Shown in pieces: positions 20,556 to 33,500 of a stretch of 64,000 nt of DNA (its first letter is position 1; the number at the start of each line of letters is the position of its first letter). The stretch is from Rotaria socialis. Taxonomy: Eukaryota; Rotifera; Eurotatoria; Philodinida; Philodinidae. The stretch is from positions 318,720-382,719 of the forward strand of contig CAJNYU010003038.1 in the NCBI GenBank assembly GCA_905331475.1, in the 5' to 3' direction. The position numbers and the translations under genes are program-made. The notes beneath the pieces were generated by a model. The model ran no database searches. It worked only from the letters and a program-made list of their open reading frames with translations, and was not told where the DNA came from.

Positions 20556-20966
20556 ATGATGAGTACTAATTCAACGGTTGGTGCGAATAGTGATAATAAA
20601 TCAAGTTCATCATCATTATCAAGTTGTTGGCAAGCACGTGATGCTTGGTGGAAATGTCTAGATTTATATGACAATTGTGAGTCAAAATGTCAAAAACAAA
20701 TTGAAGAACTTCATCATACTTGTAGTGCTCAAATGGTATGTGAACATGTTTATTATAAATTTTTGTTGTTGTTTTTTTTATCTCGTTATATTTAGGTTCA
20801 ATTCTTTGAACAAAGACGTGAAAAATTAACGCAAGGAAAAATAAATAAAAAATTAATGATGCCACAAAAAGCACTTTTTACTTATTTAACTGATTTTCGA
20901 AATAATGCAAATCATAATTTTTCTTCTCATCAAACCGGTTTTCCTTTTGATGACGATGAAGATTAA
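20556..20966 (+). CDS. COA6: COA6-like cytochrome c oxidase assembly factor
   Basis: The 116-residue product has the twin-cysteine CHCH layout of COA6, a copper-relay factor for COX2 maturation in the mitochondrial intermembrane space. It begins CWQARDAWWKCLDLYD and has cysteine spacing C24-x9-C34 and C45-x10-C56, as in the family. It continues VQFFEQRREKLTQGK, matching the human FDKRRDYLKFKEK segment. One intron of about 60 bp follows SAQM. The first ATG in frame with the domain is at 20556; the frame is open upstream only from a GTG. The C-terminus (FDDDED) is acidic and about 35 residues longer than the human form. A serine-rich stretch precedes the domain. Confidence 0.85.
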
Positions 20967-21262
20967 AAATCAATGTCTAAATATGTATGTTCTTTATGAA
21001 AGAAAATTCTGATAAATTAATACCAGTGATGTTTATCAAATAGAAAACTTTTTTTTCCTGAAATATACTGTTTTTTGTCGATTAAATTTTATGTCAATTT
21101 TTATATTTTTAGATGTACTTGCTTTTCTATTAAATTGTAATAAAAAAAAAAACAGAGTATCTTGTCCGTTATCTCTGTTTTTAGAATGTAAAAAAATAAA
21201 ACCTACCTTTTGTTTTCTTATTTATTTAAGATATATTATTTTATTTTTGGTTTCACTTCTTA
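20967..21262. other. COA6-STK11IP spacer
   Basis: This short T-rich intergenic spacer contains the COA6 3' end and the STK11IP upstream region. The open frame inside it is low-complexity and not supported. Confidence 0.5.
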
Positions 21263-24200
21263 ATGGCAACCAGTCGTCCTTCGACGTCTACAACGAATTC
21301 TTCAGCCGTAATGGTTCATAAATTAGCTGAATTACTTCGTACAAATGGACATCGAGTTTTACATGGAGACAGTAAAGCGTGTTTTACATCAGATTCGCTT
21401 ACATTATTAAATACTTATTTTCAAGCAGCTAAACTTAGTATAGCATTACCACTAGTCAATGGTCATGCAAGAACTAGTTCAATACCATTAATGATACCAT
21501 TACCGTCTACTCAACATTTAAGAATTACGACTAAACTTCGAGAGGATTTAGTATTTTTACATGACTTTTTACAGAAAATACAAACTGCTAAAGTATGTAA
21601 AACAAACCTATGAAACAGAATTCTTTTATTTCGAACTGTCAACTTCTACTTTTGTTTTGTTTTTCCGCATGTATTAGATAATTCACAATGGGCTAACTCT
21701 TCGAGGAAATGTTCTTCTCTATCCATTCCAACACGTAACGTGTCTTGAATTGAAAAAGATTCCACTACATATGGTACTTGGTTTATCTCAACTTCGTAGT
21801 CAACTTGAAACATTAATCTGTTCTCAATCAGTGACAAAAATTGAAGTAAAAAAGTTTTCTCGATTGAAATCTTAATTTTTTAAATATTTCTATTTAATTA
21901 ATCGAAGGACTTAATAGGTGATTGTGGTGGAGATTCGATAGAATTAGCACAACGTCAAGCATGGCCACGGCTTAAATCACTTTTTCTTTCTCATAATTCT
22001 ATTGAATCTATTGATCAATCATTAGTAAGAAGAATAAATCTTCTTGTTTTATATATAGTAAACAACTAAATTTATTTCTAGAAACATTTAGTTGCACTTG
22101 AAGCACTTGATTTAAGTCATAATCGATTACAAGATTGTTCACAAATATTAGATGTTCGTAAGAAAAATATTTTTCTTTTGAACAATCTAATTTATTCTTT
22201 TAATAGATTATACCTCAAATAAGACATTTAAATCTTTCATCAAATCATTTACGTATTATACCAATATGGCCAGAAGTCAAAGGTCCATGTCGATTATTAA
22301 CTCTGAAAATGCGCCAAAATTGTATTGAAGATATATCTGGTAAAAGAAAATAAAAACGTGATAGAGAACAAAAAAACATCTAAATAGTTTTTTGCTTCAT
22401 GAAGGTATTGAATTAATGAAATCAGTTGAAGAATTAGATTTAAGTGATAATTTTATTACTCGTATACCGGATCAAATTCGACAAATGCCAGCAATAAAAC
22501 GAGTATGATTTGTTTAGATAAATGAAAACTTCTATTGTTCAATTCTTTCTACTTTATAGCTTTATTTTGCGCGTAATCCATTTACTTATGCTTCGGACTA
22601 TCGACAAAATATTATAAACAATTTACCATTCGTCTTTTCACAAGAAGCTCGAGAGGTTTGTTTGATTTAAATACAATAGAAAAAACGTTTCGGACTACCC
22701 ACGTATTACAGACATACAATCTGTGATCGTGTATGAACAACTTCCTTATTGCATTACTGAGGGATTAAGTAAAAGGAATGTGTCGCGAACTAGATAGAAT
22801 GAAACAATCGCCTTGGGATTAGTAATAACAGTTACAACTTCTTTTTACTTGTTGAATTACAATAAAAATTTTTGACTCTTGTAACTTTTTTTAATTTAGC
22901 TAACAATTGATAACGAACAACTTACATCAAAAGAGAAAAAAGTAGGTTTTTTCTTTCTATCATTAATTAAAATCTGTTTAATAATGAAATATGGTTTTGT
23001 TTTTTAAGAGAATTCCGCAAAGACGTAATCTTCCAGCACCTCTTGTTCCCAGTTTCAGAATTAGTTCAACAACAACAGCATCATCATCATCAGGACAGCA
23101 TACAACAACCAGTGAATCAACAGAACCAGAATCAGGTGTTACAAATTCATCTGGCACAGTCGTTTCTCGGCGGTATGTTGATTTCATGATAGCATGACAT
23201 ATATTTTTGTGTCAAGGAAATTCACCTTATTATATAACAGATGAGACAGGATAGACAATACAATATAGATCAAACATCGATGATGTTTAGATAAAGTTCA
23301 CTTTTCTTTTACATATTCAATCGAACGAATACAATCTCTAGTTTGACATTGGGCTGGATCAAGAGATTCATTTTTTTTTGCTAAAAAGAAAGAATATAGA
23401 AATCGTAATTCTATTTTCAAGGTTCAATTCAACCAGGAAATTGGTTTTCATTAGAAAAATATATTGAATGGCAAGGAATTTTTCTCACGCAATCCAAAAA
23501 ATATCGATTACGTTAAAGGGAATTTCCTGACTCATACTGAACTGATCATTGCTTGTACATTCTTTTTTTTAATATATTAAAATCAGTCTCGTATAATTAT
23601 ATCGCAAAGTATATTTCATTGAAACAGAAACTTATCATAAGTTCTTTATTAAGTTGAAGTAATCATTGAGATTGCTCAAAAGAAAAAAGATTGAGCACCT
23701 GGAAATATTCGAAGGACCATTATTACAGTCGATTGCTTCTCTCTGCGCTGGTGCATGAAACTGTAACGACGGTTTTTTTAAACTATGTATTGTTAGATTG
23801 CGAAAAAAAAGGTCCTGCTACGAATAACTGATCATTTTTCGCGGTATTGAACTTTTCTTCTGCATGAGGAGTAAGAATTTATAAAAAGGGCATTTAAAGT
23901 TTTACATGTTCTATCAAATAGAAGAAGAAGAAAAAACGAAACATCAATTCAATAAAATGCGTATCTAGAGAGAAGTTCAACTTGTCTAACAAACAATTAT
24001 TTGTTGATAGAGTTAATGAAATCCGATCCGTTTTTTCACTTACCTAATATAATTTATCTTAAATATAAAATCTAGTCGATCTCGTCGAAAACTTCGAGAT
24101 GCACGTCTACGATCATTTGATGCTGATGAAACACCAACAGAACATGGTAAATAAATTCCAACAAAAAAAAACGTTGCTTGCTCTTCATGCAATCCTTGTT

Positions 24201-27200
24201 CTTTTAGCAACATCTGGTTCGGATAACGAATCAATTGTAAACAGACGTCGTCTAGGAAAACTAGATGAATCTCGTCATGAAGGTGATCCTAATTCTATTA
24301 CACCACAAACACCACTAGCCACTGGATACACATATCCGCCGGCCATACCTGAACACGAGGATAGTCTAGCAAAATCAATGTCGACTCCAAGTAGTATTCC
24401 ACGTAAATTAGTTCATGATATATCACAAGTAGGATTGAAATTGTTAACAAAATACGCAAAAAAAAATCTTACTGTATTTTGCTTCTTCTATATTCTTAGT
24501 CTCCACGACGAAAGAAAAGTCCTCGTTCTCGTAAATCAGATCATCCATCAAAAATAATCTTGGAAGTTGTTGATGTTTTAAATGTAGTATCGGATGCTAC
24601 ACCAATACCTGATTCTCCAACTTCAGAACGAGAAATTTCATTTAATGCTAAACATGCAACGTCAATACCAAAAATTGAAACACAATTAACTAACAACGAA
24701 TACAATAATACTGGCGGTATAGAAATAAACTGTTGTTTTTTGATTCATGAATACACTACATGTTCATATTCATTTAGTTTTTCAGATTGTATACGAACAA
24801 TATTTTTTGTTACTGATCAAACTTCAAATGATAAAAATAATCGTTCATTGACAATTGAAATTGATCGCATGCATCTAATTGAAAAAGATAATAATGATGA
24901 AGAATATTTAGAAAAATTAAAATATTCAACAATTACACTTTTAACTGATAATGAAAAGTGAGAATATGAGAAAATCAATTCTATTAATTGTATCTTGTTT
25001 GTTTTAGTAATAAAAAAACTGTTGAATTTACATTTGAAAAGCGAAGAGGTGAAGTTGAGCAAAGAATTTATTTATTCGATACAATACACGATCAAAAGGT
25101 TCGAATAAATTGATGATTAGATTGTTCTTATGATTCATTAATAAATAATTCTAGGCATTTGTTGAAGAAATCGAACGTCATCTTGAATCCTCTGATCCAA
25201 TTGACGTTAGAACGATTTCGCCTACGCTTATTGAGGTTTGAAAATGAATTATTTCGAAGAGAAATAGACAATTATTAACTTTTCTTTTAATTTAGTGTAC
25301 TAAATGTGGACAACGTTTTTCTGGATTAAGTACCATGAACAGTATTGGTAAGTACAGATAGGAGAAAAGTTTTTAGCTAAACCAGCAAATGCATGCACAC
25401 TTGTTTAGCATTGATTAAGTTACATACATTTTAGCTATGTAAGAAAAAAGACACTTTGCTCTTGAGAGTCGATCTTCATTCTCATTCAATTTTCTTCTCT
25501 TTGATCGTGACATACAGCCAAGAATTTATAGAAAAATCTAAATCTCCAAAGCAACTGTCTTTGTCCTTGTGATTAACAGACAACAATGCGACGCATTTTG
25601 CACATCATATCAACTGATACAAAATAGTATGCTATGTTGATTGATCAGCATGGCGTATCGTGAAGAAAAGTCCTTAAGAATTATTACGTTTTTATTAAAT
25701 TAAGCATAAAGTTATGTAATTTGTTGTTTGCCAGTAGGAAATATCTATGGCAAAACGAAGTATGCCATTTTACAGTTGCTTATATAACACATAACATGAC
25801 CTTTATGCGTTTGTATACTTGTCAAACGAGAAGAATACTAAGGCTATCATCAGGCAATACTTGTAATAAATCTTTTGTTAATAAATACGACAGATTTTTA
25901 CATCAGATCTATTAATCGTGCAGTCTTGCGCTTCAGAGAAAAAAAACCGGATCGATTAGAAAAACGTCACATCCGGTTGTCTCCATTTCATCAATTTATT
26001 AGAATGTCTTATTTGCAGACTCTTTTTTTCAAGTAGTAAAACTAAAAAAGATTTTGTATTCTTTTTCCTCTAGACAAAGCAGCATCTTCTATTTGTGGAA
26101 ATTGTCAAAATATTACACCAACAGCTTCACTTGAGTAAATATTTTTGCTCGCAACTTAAATCGTTGATGCATTTATCTGTGCATATTTATTAGACAAGAC
26201 GATGAATTGCAAGCAAAAACTACTATTGATACATTATCTGAAGAAGTCGAACTTGACCATCGTTTACATTTTCATTTGGCTACACAACATTTTACACATG
26301 ATAACGAACGCATAATATTACATTTTAAAGTAAAATTCTTTAAAGAAAAATTTCATTTTATATTTTTCTTTTTCACAGTGTTTTGTTGTTCGTTCAACAA
26401 CAAGTAAATATTTTATTGCTCAAACTATTCTAACAGATTATGGCATTTATATATTTCAACATGAACCGTATGCTAAACTTTAACTTTAATAGACAATGAA
26501 TTGATTTAGTTCTTTTTCTTGTGCGCCATACAGAATAAATAATGATGTAGAATCAGAATATGTTCTGGTTGGCAAAGATCTTTTAACAAATGTACTGATG
26601 CTCGACATTGGTTATCGTCTACAAACATTTACAATTGAATTACAATCAGCTGCATTCGCTTTTCTTCTTGCTGATCAACAACAAACACAAAAAATCGTTA
26701 ATAATATTCTTGGTAAACTATTTTTGATTATTTTTTTACGTATTTATTTTTATAAGTTTTCTAAAACATGTTGTAGAAGTGCTTTCACCGATTGTTCAAA
26801 GTGGTGAAGGAGCATTACAAAAAATTAGTCGTATTAGTTCAGATGAATATCGGCAACGTTTATTTGACATCATAAAAACTGAATGCAATATTAATGAACC
26901 AACTGATGATATCATTGATTTTTATTCAATTGTTATCAGAATGGATCAAAGTTAGTAGAAAATATGAATAGGGAATTTCTATGGCAGAAAAGCTTAATTA
27001 TATAGCTACTACTCATGTTCTTTGAGTGAAACACTGAAGTATAGAAGACAGACTTCGCTAGAGAACTGGGCAATTTTTGTAGTCCAATTAAAGAGTGGGT
27101 TCGAAAACTTGGTAAACTCTTATCTTATCAAATCAGTCTATCCTGCTGAGACTTTTGTTTGTCTACAACGATTAATCAAAATGTGCCGTCATTCCAAGTA

Positions 27201-27793
27201 AAAGAATACGAAAATGGAAACAATTATATAATCACGATTCATTGAGTCTAGTGGTGTTAAATTCAATAGGAATGATATTAATCTAAAATTGGAACATCGC
27301 TATTTCTTTCTTTTTTGTAGCTGGCAATAATCAAATGATTGCATTATTACTTCTACAAAATTGGATTTTAATGATTGAAGATGCTTATGCAACAATTGAT
27401 GCACGTCATGTTCGTTTACCTGCGCTGCCAACATCAGACTCCGGTTCAACTCAACAATTAAAATGTGATCTTATGCATTTAGTGAATGTGGTAAGTTTAG
27501 TTTGGTGTTATTTAATGAATTGTATTATTCATTTGTTTTCCTCCAAAGACAAGTTATTTAAATCATTCGAAACTACTCGTCTTGGATTTTGTTGACGAAT
27601 CGGAAACGAGACAATTCCGATGGAAACTAGAAAGTTTAACAAACAAAAGTAGAAATGAATTTCTAACAAAAATTCGAGATACTTATCAGAAATTCATGGG
27701 TATTTCTATGCCTGAAGCATTGGTATGTTAAAGAATGGAAGATAGTTTTCTTTTTAATCAATGCACTGTTTTTTCTTCTAGGAAATGGTATAA
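21263..27793 (+). CDS. STK11IP: STK11IP (LKB1-interacting protein 1)-like LRR protein
   Basis: This multi-exon gene is orthologous to STK11IP, a cytoplasmic leucine-rich-repeat and PH-like-domain protein that binds the kinase LKB1 and also acts at lysosomes. Exon 1 has HKLAELLRTNGHRVLHGDS. The second exon (21678-21845) has QHVTCLELKKIPLHMVLGL and RSQLETLICSQSV, matching the human LRHLELRGVPLHCL and SQLETLICSRS. LRR exons follow (LEALDLSHNRLQDC, HLNLSSNHLRIIP, SVEELDLSDNFI). A low-complexity Ser/Thr and acidic linker leads to CTKCGQRF (about 25300) and CGNCQNITP (about 26095), a split zinc-knuckle-like pair as in the human protein, then the C-terminal domain ending ISMPEALEMV. Introns of about 900 bp (23180-24073) and 720 bp (25350-26073) are unusually large for this genome. 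Confidence 0.85.
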
Positions 27794-27992
27794 AAAAAAT
27801 TTATTTGAAAACTTGATATCGATATTATTATGTTTGTTTTCACTGTTTATCATGTTGGTCTAATCTATTTTCTTTTCCTTTGTATATTAATCCAACAAAG
27901 AACATTCATATTTATTTTTTTTTGTTTGATTAAAATCTTAAAAACATGAAAATTAACCTATTAAATTTTTAATTTTAGAACAAAAATAAATC
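27794..27992. other. STK11IP to next gene spacer
   Basis: This 200-bp T-rich spacer lies between two genes on the same strand. An acceptor-like TTTTAG just before 27979 leaves open that the next gene has an untranslated first exon. Confidence 0.4.
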
Positions 27993-30015
27993 ATGTGTGA
28001 CCTTTTTCAAGCTAACCCATGGAAACCATTATTATGTACAAATTGTCATCAAAATCGTTCAGGCCATGAAAAATTTACTAGCAATGAAACTAAATGTGAA
28101 CATTTGCAATCAGAGAAAAAACCTGCTCTACCATCATCATCTTCATCAATGCATCTCTATGAAGAAATTATGGCGCAATATTTTACAATAAATACAACCG
28201 ATGTAAATACATTACAATCAACATCAGTTATTGATCGAATACCAACACCAATTGAAAATGAAATCGATGATGATGAAGATTCATTTTCTGATGAAGAACA
28301 AGATTTTAATAAAACATCAGCTATTGAATTTGTACAAAATCAATCAATGATTAGCACACAAGGCATTGTTCTTATTGGGCCGGATATACGGGCAAAACCG
28401 AGTCCGGTAAAAAAGCAAAAAAGGATTCATCTGCTGAAAAAAAGTAAAAGCAATGCTGATGAATGTTTAAAGAAAACAGATATTATTGATAATAATAACA
28501 CATCAAGATTATGGTGGTTTAGAACCAAAAAAGCAAACCCATCACCAGTAGTTCAAAATGAATCGATCAACGATCTCAATAAATCCAATGTAACTATCAA
28601 CATTTAGTTATTAATACGAAAATAGCAAAGACATAATTTATTGTTATTTTTCGTGTAGATTTCTAGTCCAATATTAAACAGTCAAAATCATCAACCAAGA
28701 ATTCGTGTTTTACCTGAAATGAATAAATTAACATTGAGTGAAGGTATGTTTGATGATGAATAGATTTTAATCGAAAAAACTCCTATTAAAAGACTAGTTT
28801 TCAAACATTTGAGATACGATCTTAGAGAATGTGCAAAGATTTAAGTCCATCAATGACTTAATACTCTATAGGATGGTACGTTTACAAATTTACTTTTCAG
28901 TTTTTATATGAAAAGCTAAAGCATGTGATTTCTCAGATTTCTTTCTCTCATAGTCTATCCATGAAATTTAGTATGAAAGACGTCATCAATGATTCTAAAT
29001 ACTATTCAGATTAGAGCTCGATCTTTAGTATTTTTGGAAAAAAAAATATTAATTTTATTATAAATCGTTTGAATGTGAGATAAGCTTGGAAAGTTTTCAG
29101 GACTATTTTATCTGAGAAAAGTTCAACGAACCTCACTTTTTGTTTGTAGCTTTAAGCATTGCTAGACGTCAACATGCATTGCCGGGCCGTGAAAAAAAAC
29201 TAACTATCAATACGAAACCGTACAATATACCGCCAGTTTTAAATGGACAATCTAATTATGGATCATCAATTGCATCAACAACGTCATCCTCAACACATTC
29301 GAGCAATGAATATGATAGTAATTTAGTTAATAATTTAACAACAAGCGAACCGACTTATTTAACAGCGGTATCACCAATTGAAAAAAATCCTTCTCAAGTA
29401 ACAATATTTGATAAAACCATTAAGTTAACTATTGAACGTATCACACATGATCTTCGAATAGTCATTGATGAATATAAACATAATCTTCCCGTAGCTCGTT
29501 TTCAAACATTGAAATCTTTTCTATATCAACATCAATTATCAAAAACTGCATCGAATGAATCAATCTATGTTTTACTCTTACAAATTCTTGATGAATTTTC
29601 TCATGATTCTACTCAGACAATGACAACATTTGATCATTTTCTTATTGTTAGCCATTCAACTATGCCCATTATTGTCACAACAACTTCAACTGTAATCAAT
29701 GAACAAGAATCCATTGAACAATTTATTAAAAATCTCGCTGCTAAATTATTTGATTCGTCATCATTACCGATATTTAATGATCTCGTTACATTTGAAAATA
29801 TTTCATATCGTTATTTATCTAATCAAATATTTCAATTTTCCAATACCGATATTGATAATAATAATCTGTCAACGCAACGTATCAAATTACTTAATTTATT
29901 TTGGAATAAAATACAATCGTTACGTCATATACAGATAAATGAAGAAAATGAACGATGGATTTTTGCACTTTATTTTCTTATGAAACATATTAGTCAGTCA
30001 GATAATTTGATTTGA
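27993..30015 (+). CDS. Unrecognised protein with MPRIP/PEAK1-like N-terminal Cys/His motif
   Basis: I do not recognise the whole protein. The start MCDLFQANPWKP leads into LLCTNCHQNRSGHEK. This fits a C-x2-FQAN...C-x2-C-x6-H pattern that I know from the N-termini of MPRIP (CRKFQAN...CQNCFKPRESH) and of the PEAK1/PRAG1 pseudokinases (WKPGECKNCF), where it is probably a small zinc-binding element. An acidic segment (NEIDDDEDSFSDEEQDF) and a basic stretch follow. Exon 2 begins at 28659 (ISSPILNSQ) and exon 3 at about 29151 (LSIARRQHALPG). The C-terminal 200 residues look helical (TIERITHDLRIVIDEY...). No kinase or PH domain is visible. The exon phases are consistent, so the gene appears intact. 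Confidence 0.6.
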
Positions 30016-30505
30016 ATATATTCAAATCAAATTCTTTTTTTCTTTTTACTCAAGTCTTATCTCAGGAGTTATGCTCTGTAATGATCGCAGATGAATGTTG
30101 TTTTTGTTAGTATGTGTATCAATGCGTTAGGGTTTGCTTTTAATATGTTTAGTTTTATTTATTGTTTGTATGTGCCATGTTGCATGTTTAGTATTTATGA
30201 AAAGCTCAATTCATCACGAATAAAAATAAATTTTTTCACAATTGGTAAATAAAATCTGAATGTAATATTTCTTAAAACAGAAGGAAATGATCACACTACT
30301 CTTGAAATCTTCATTACAATGATTTCTAGCTGTTAGTAAAGAATATTGTAAGGCTTTTTAATTGTCATTAGCAACGATGATTTATAAATCATACAATTCG
30401 GGAAAATGAATTTAAAGAAATTATAATTAGATTAATATTTTCAACTAAAAAAAAACTGCCACTAATGATTAAAAACAGAAATAGTTCAAGCACTACTAAT
30501 TACAA
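30016..30505. other. Convergent intergenic spacer
   Basis: The 3' ends of the preceding plus-strand gene and the minus-strand XDH-family gene face each other here. AATAAA-type words occur on the plus strand (near 30220 and 30247). No gene is seen. Confidence 0.5.
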
Positions 30506-33500
30506 TTAGTAAGAACCCCGTGGTTGGAAGTTCTGATGATCGGTCAGACATGCACGGTTAGTGAATTCATCAGAGCATGCCATTCGAAGTCGTTCGACTG
30601 TGGCAGGTGATTGCAATGTAAAATAATCCGAAAAACCTTGCTGCTTTCGATAAGCCATACATGCTTGTTTCAGTGCAAAAAATACTGAGCTTGCAAGTGT
30701 AATGGGTGGTTCACCAATGCCTTTTGATGAATAGATGGCTCTTGGATTCGATGATTCAGATAAAAGTGATACACGAAAATCAAGTGGAACATCACTGAAT
30801 GATGGAATTTTGTATGTATCTGGGCCTCGACTGAATAAGAAACCAGGTTTAATCCATTTTTGTTGCTCATGATCGCCCCATATCAGTTCTTCCATAGTAA
30901 ATAAACCGACACCTTGCATAAAGGCACCTTCAATTTGACCGATATCAATATAAGGATTTAGAGATGTACCAACATCCTATGACAGAAAAATAATCGAATA
31001 TCATGGAATATGTTGCGACGAAAATTAGACTATGCTATAGTCTACTCTTTTTCGAGATATTCCATTATGGATATGCCATACTCTTATTCTAAAAATCGAT
31101 AGATTAGATAGACTGTAATAATACATGTCTAAATTGCTGTCTATAACATAGTGTAGGAGAAGTTAACATATTCGGAAAGTGAGTACAATAAGATCACAAA
31201 GATTCTTGAACTTATTCTATTCTATTGATCTTCTGTGGTCAAGTAAAAACTAAATTCAACATAAATAAGTCAATTAGAACGACTTTCGAAGACGGCTATA
31301 TGTCTATTCAATGTTTGAAAAAATAGGTCGTTTTTCTACGACAAAATTTGACCTACCATGAGAATATCGACGCGTAATATATGCCAATCGCCAGTCAATG
31401 TGTCCAACTCGACTTCAGATACTGCTGCACCTTGTGTAAAATAATTGTATTGAGCTCGATTTTGAGACAGATCATAATCAAACATATTGGGTGTAGCGTG
31501 GAATCCATGTGCACAAAGGTCAAGGCGAGAAAAATAAGCTTGTGTAACTAAATTTTCCCATGATATTTCGGCATTATTATCAACAATAAGTGTATTTAAT
31601 CGTTCACGAAGTTGTTCACACGCATGCTTTACAGCCATGCCATTAAGATCGGATGAAACTGAACCGCCTGTTGAACTTGCATTAGGCACTTTATCAGATG
31701 CTGTTTCACTGATTCGAATACGATGAACACCACAACCTAAGACTTCAGCTGCTATGGCTATCATTTTAGTATTTAAACCTTGTCCCATTTCGATACCTTA
31801 GCAAAGAAAAACAACAAATCATATATATTTTTAGTTCGAATAAGAAATCGAAATACCTCCATGACTGACTAAAACTGAGCCATCTTTATAGATATGCACA
31901 AGAGCACCTGCCTGATTCAGAAATCGAAGTAGAAAACCGATACCAAATTTTGTTGGAATAATACTAATACCACGTTTTCGATAGATATTTGTACGGTTAA
32001 ATTCATCGACTTGTTTTTGTCTTGTAACTAAATCACTTGAAGTAATTATTTCATTCAATATTCGAGGAACATTCCAATGCTCTAATATCTGCCCATAATG
32101 TGTTGTGTCTCCTTCTTTAAATAGATTCAGCTGGCGAATATTAAATGGATCCATTTTAAGGTAACTAGCAATATGCTCAATAATATTCTCAGATGCTAAT
32201 ATCCCCTGAGGACCACCAAAACCACGTAGGGCTGAAATTGATTATTATCGTTAAAAGAATAAAAGCAAGATATTTTTGAAGAACATACCTGTATTCGATG
32301 GTAAATGTGTTTTACAGCTGCGACCACGTATACGTATATTTGGAAATCGATAGCAATTGCCTGTATGAAGCATGGCGTGTTCCATAATAGAAATTGAGTA
32401 ATCCAAGGAACAACCTCCATTATTCCATAGTTGAATGTCAAGTGCTAACAAATTACCATTAGCGGTGAAACCTACTTTATACTCAACTTTGAACGGATGA
32501 CGATGCCCTGTAATAGATATATCTGTATGACGGTCAAGATTGAAACGAACTGGACGGCCAACTTTTACTGCTGCTACTGCAATCCCAATACATAGAGGTA
32601 TACTAGAACAATAAACACAAATTATCTCTATCTTATTTAAAATACAGAAACAAAACAAAAATATTAATCGAGACGTACGGCCTGGTTTCTTTACCACCAA
32701 ATGCACCACCAACGCGTTTATTGTGACATTTAATACGACTGATATCGCGGCCAAGTGCCCGTGCAGTCAGTTCTTGCGGGGCACTTACACTCTGTGTTGA
32801 CAAATACATGGTAATTTCATTATCATCCATAGACGGTATAACCATACAACAATTTGGTTCCAAATAGAAGTGTTCTTGACCACCAATCATCAGTGTTCCT
32901 TCCACTTTATGTTCGGCTTCGGCAAGACTCTTGTCTATATCACCTTGTTGAAGGCATATTTCATTTCCAAAATACGATTCGTGCATAATAGCATCTTCAA
33001 TAGTCAAAATAGTCGGCGTCAAAAGTTCATATTCGATTTGTACAAGATTCGCAGCTTTATAAGCTGCTTGTTCAGATTCGCAAACAACGAGACCAATGAC
33101 AGCACCAATACACGGTGCAACTGATGAAACAAATATTTCCTCATCTGGTACTATGGGACCCGTTTGATTTGAACCTGGTACATCAGTGTGAGTAACAAAC
33201 GAGACGAAACCAGGAACTTGTGAGGCTGCTTCAATATCTATTAAAATAGACTTTGAACCTAACGTATCAGGGGGAAAATCTCAGATTTCGTACCTATGTG
33301 TTTAATGCGAGCATTTGGCTTCGTGCTCAGTACGAATGCAGCATGTAACGTATTAGTTAATGATGGGATATCATCAACATAGGTAGCCTCTCCAGTTGCC
33401 TGTAAATAGCCTGATTGATGCAGCAATGAAGTTCCAACAACTTTTTGAGATTGTGGGCACTTTGGTATTGTTTGTTGAGCATGAGAAATAGGCCGACGAT

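Noticed and set aside
20566..20874. Minus-strand open frame across COA6
   Set aside because: It is the antisense shadow of the two COA6 exons and the intron.
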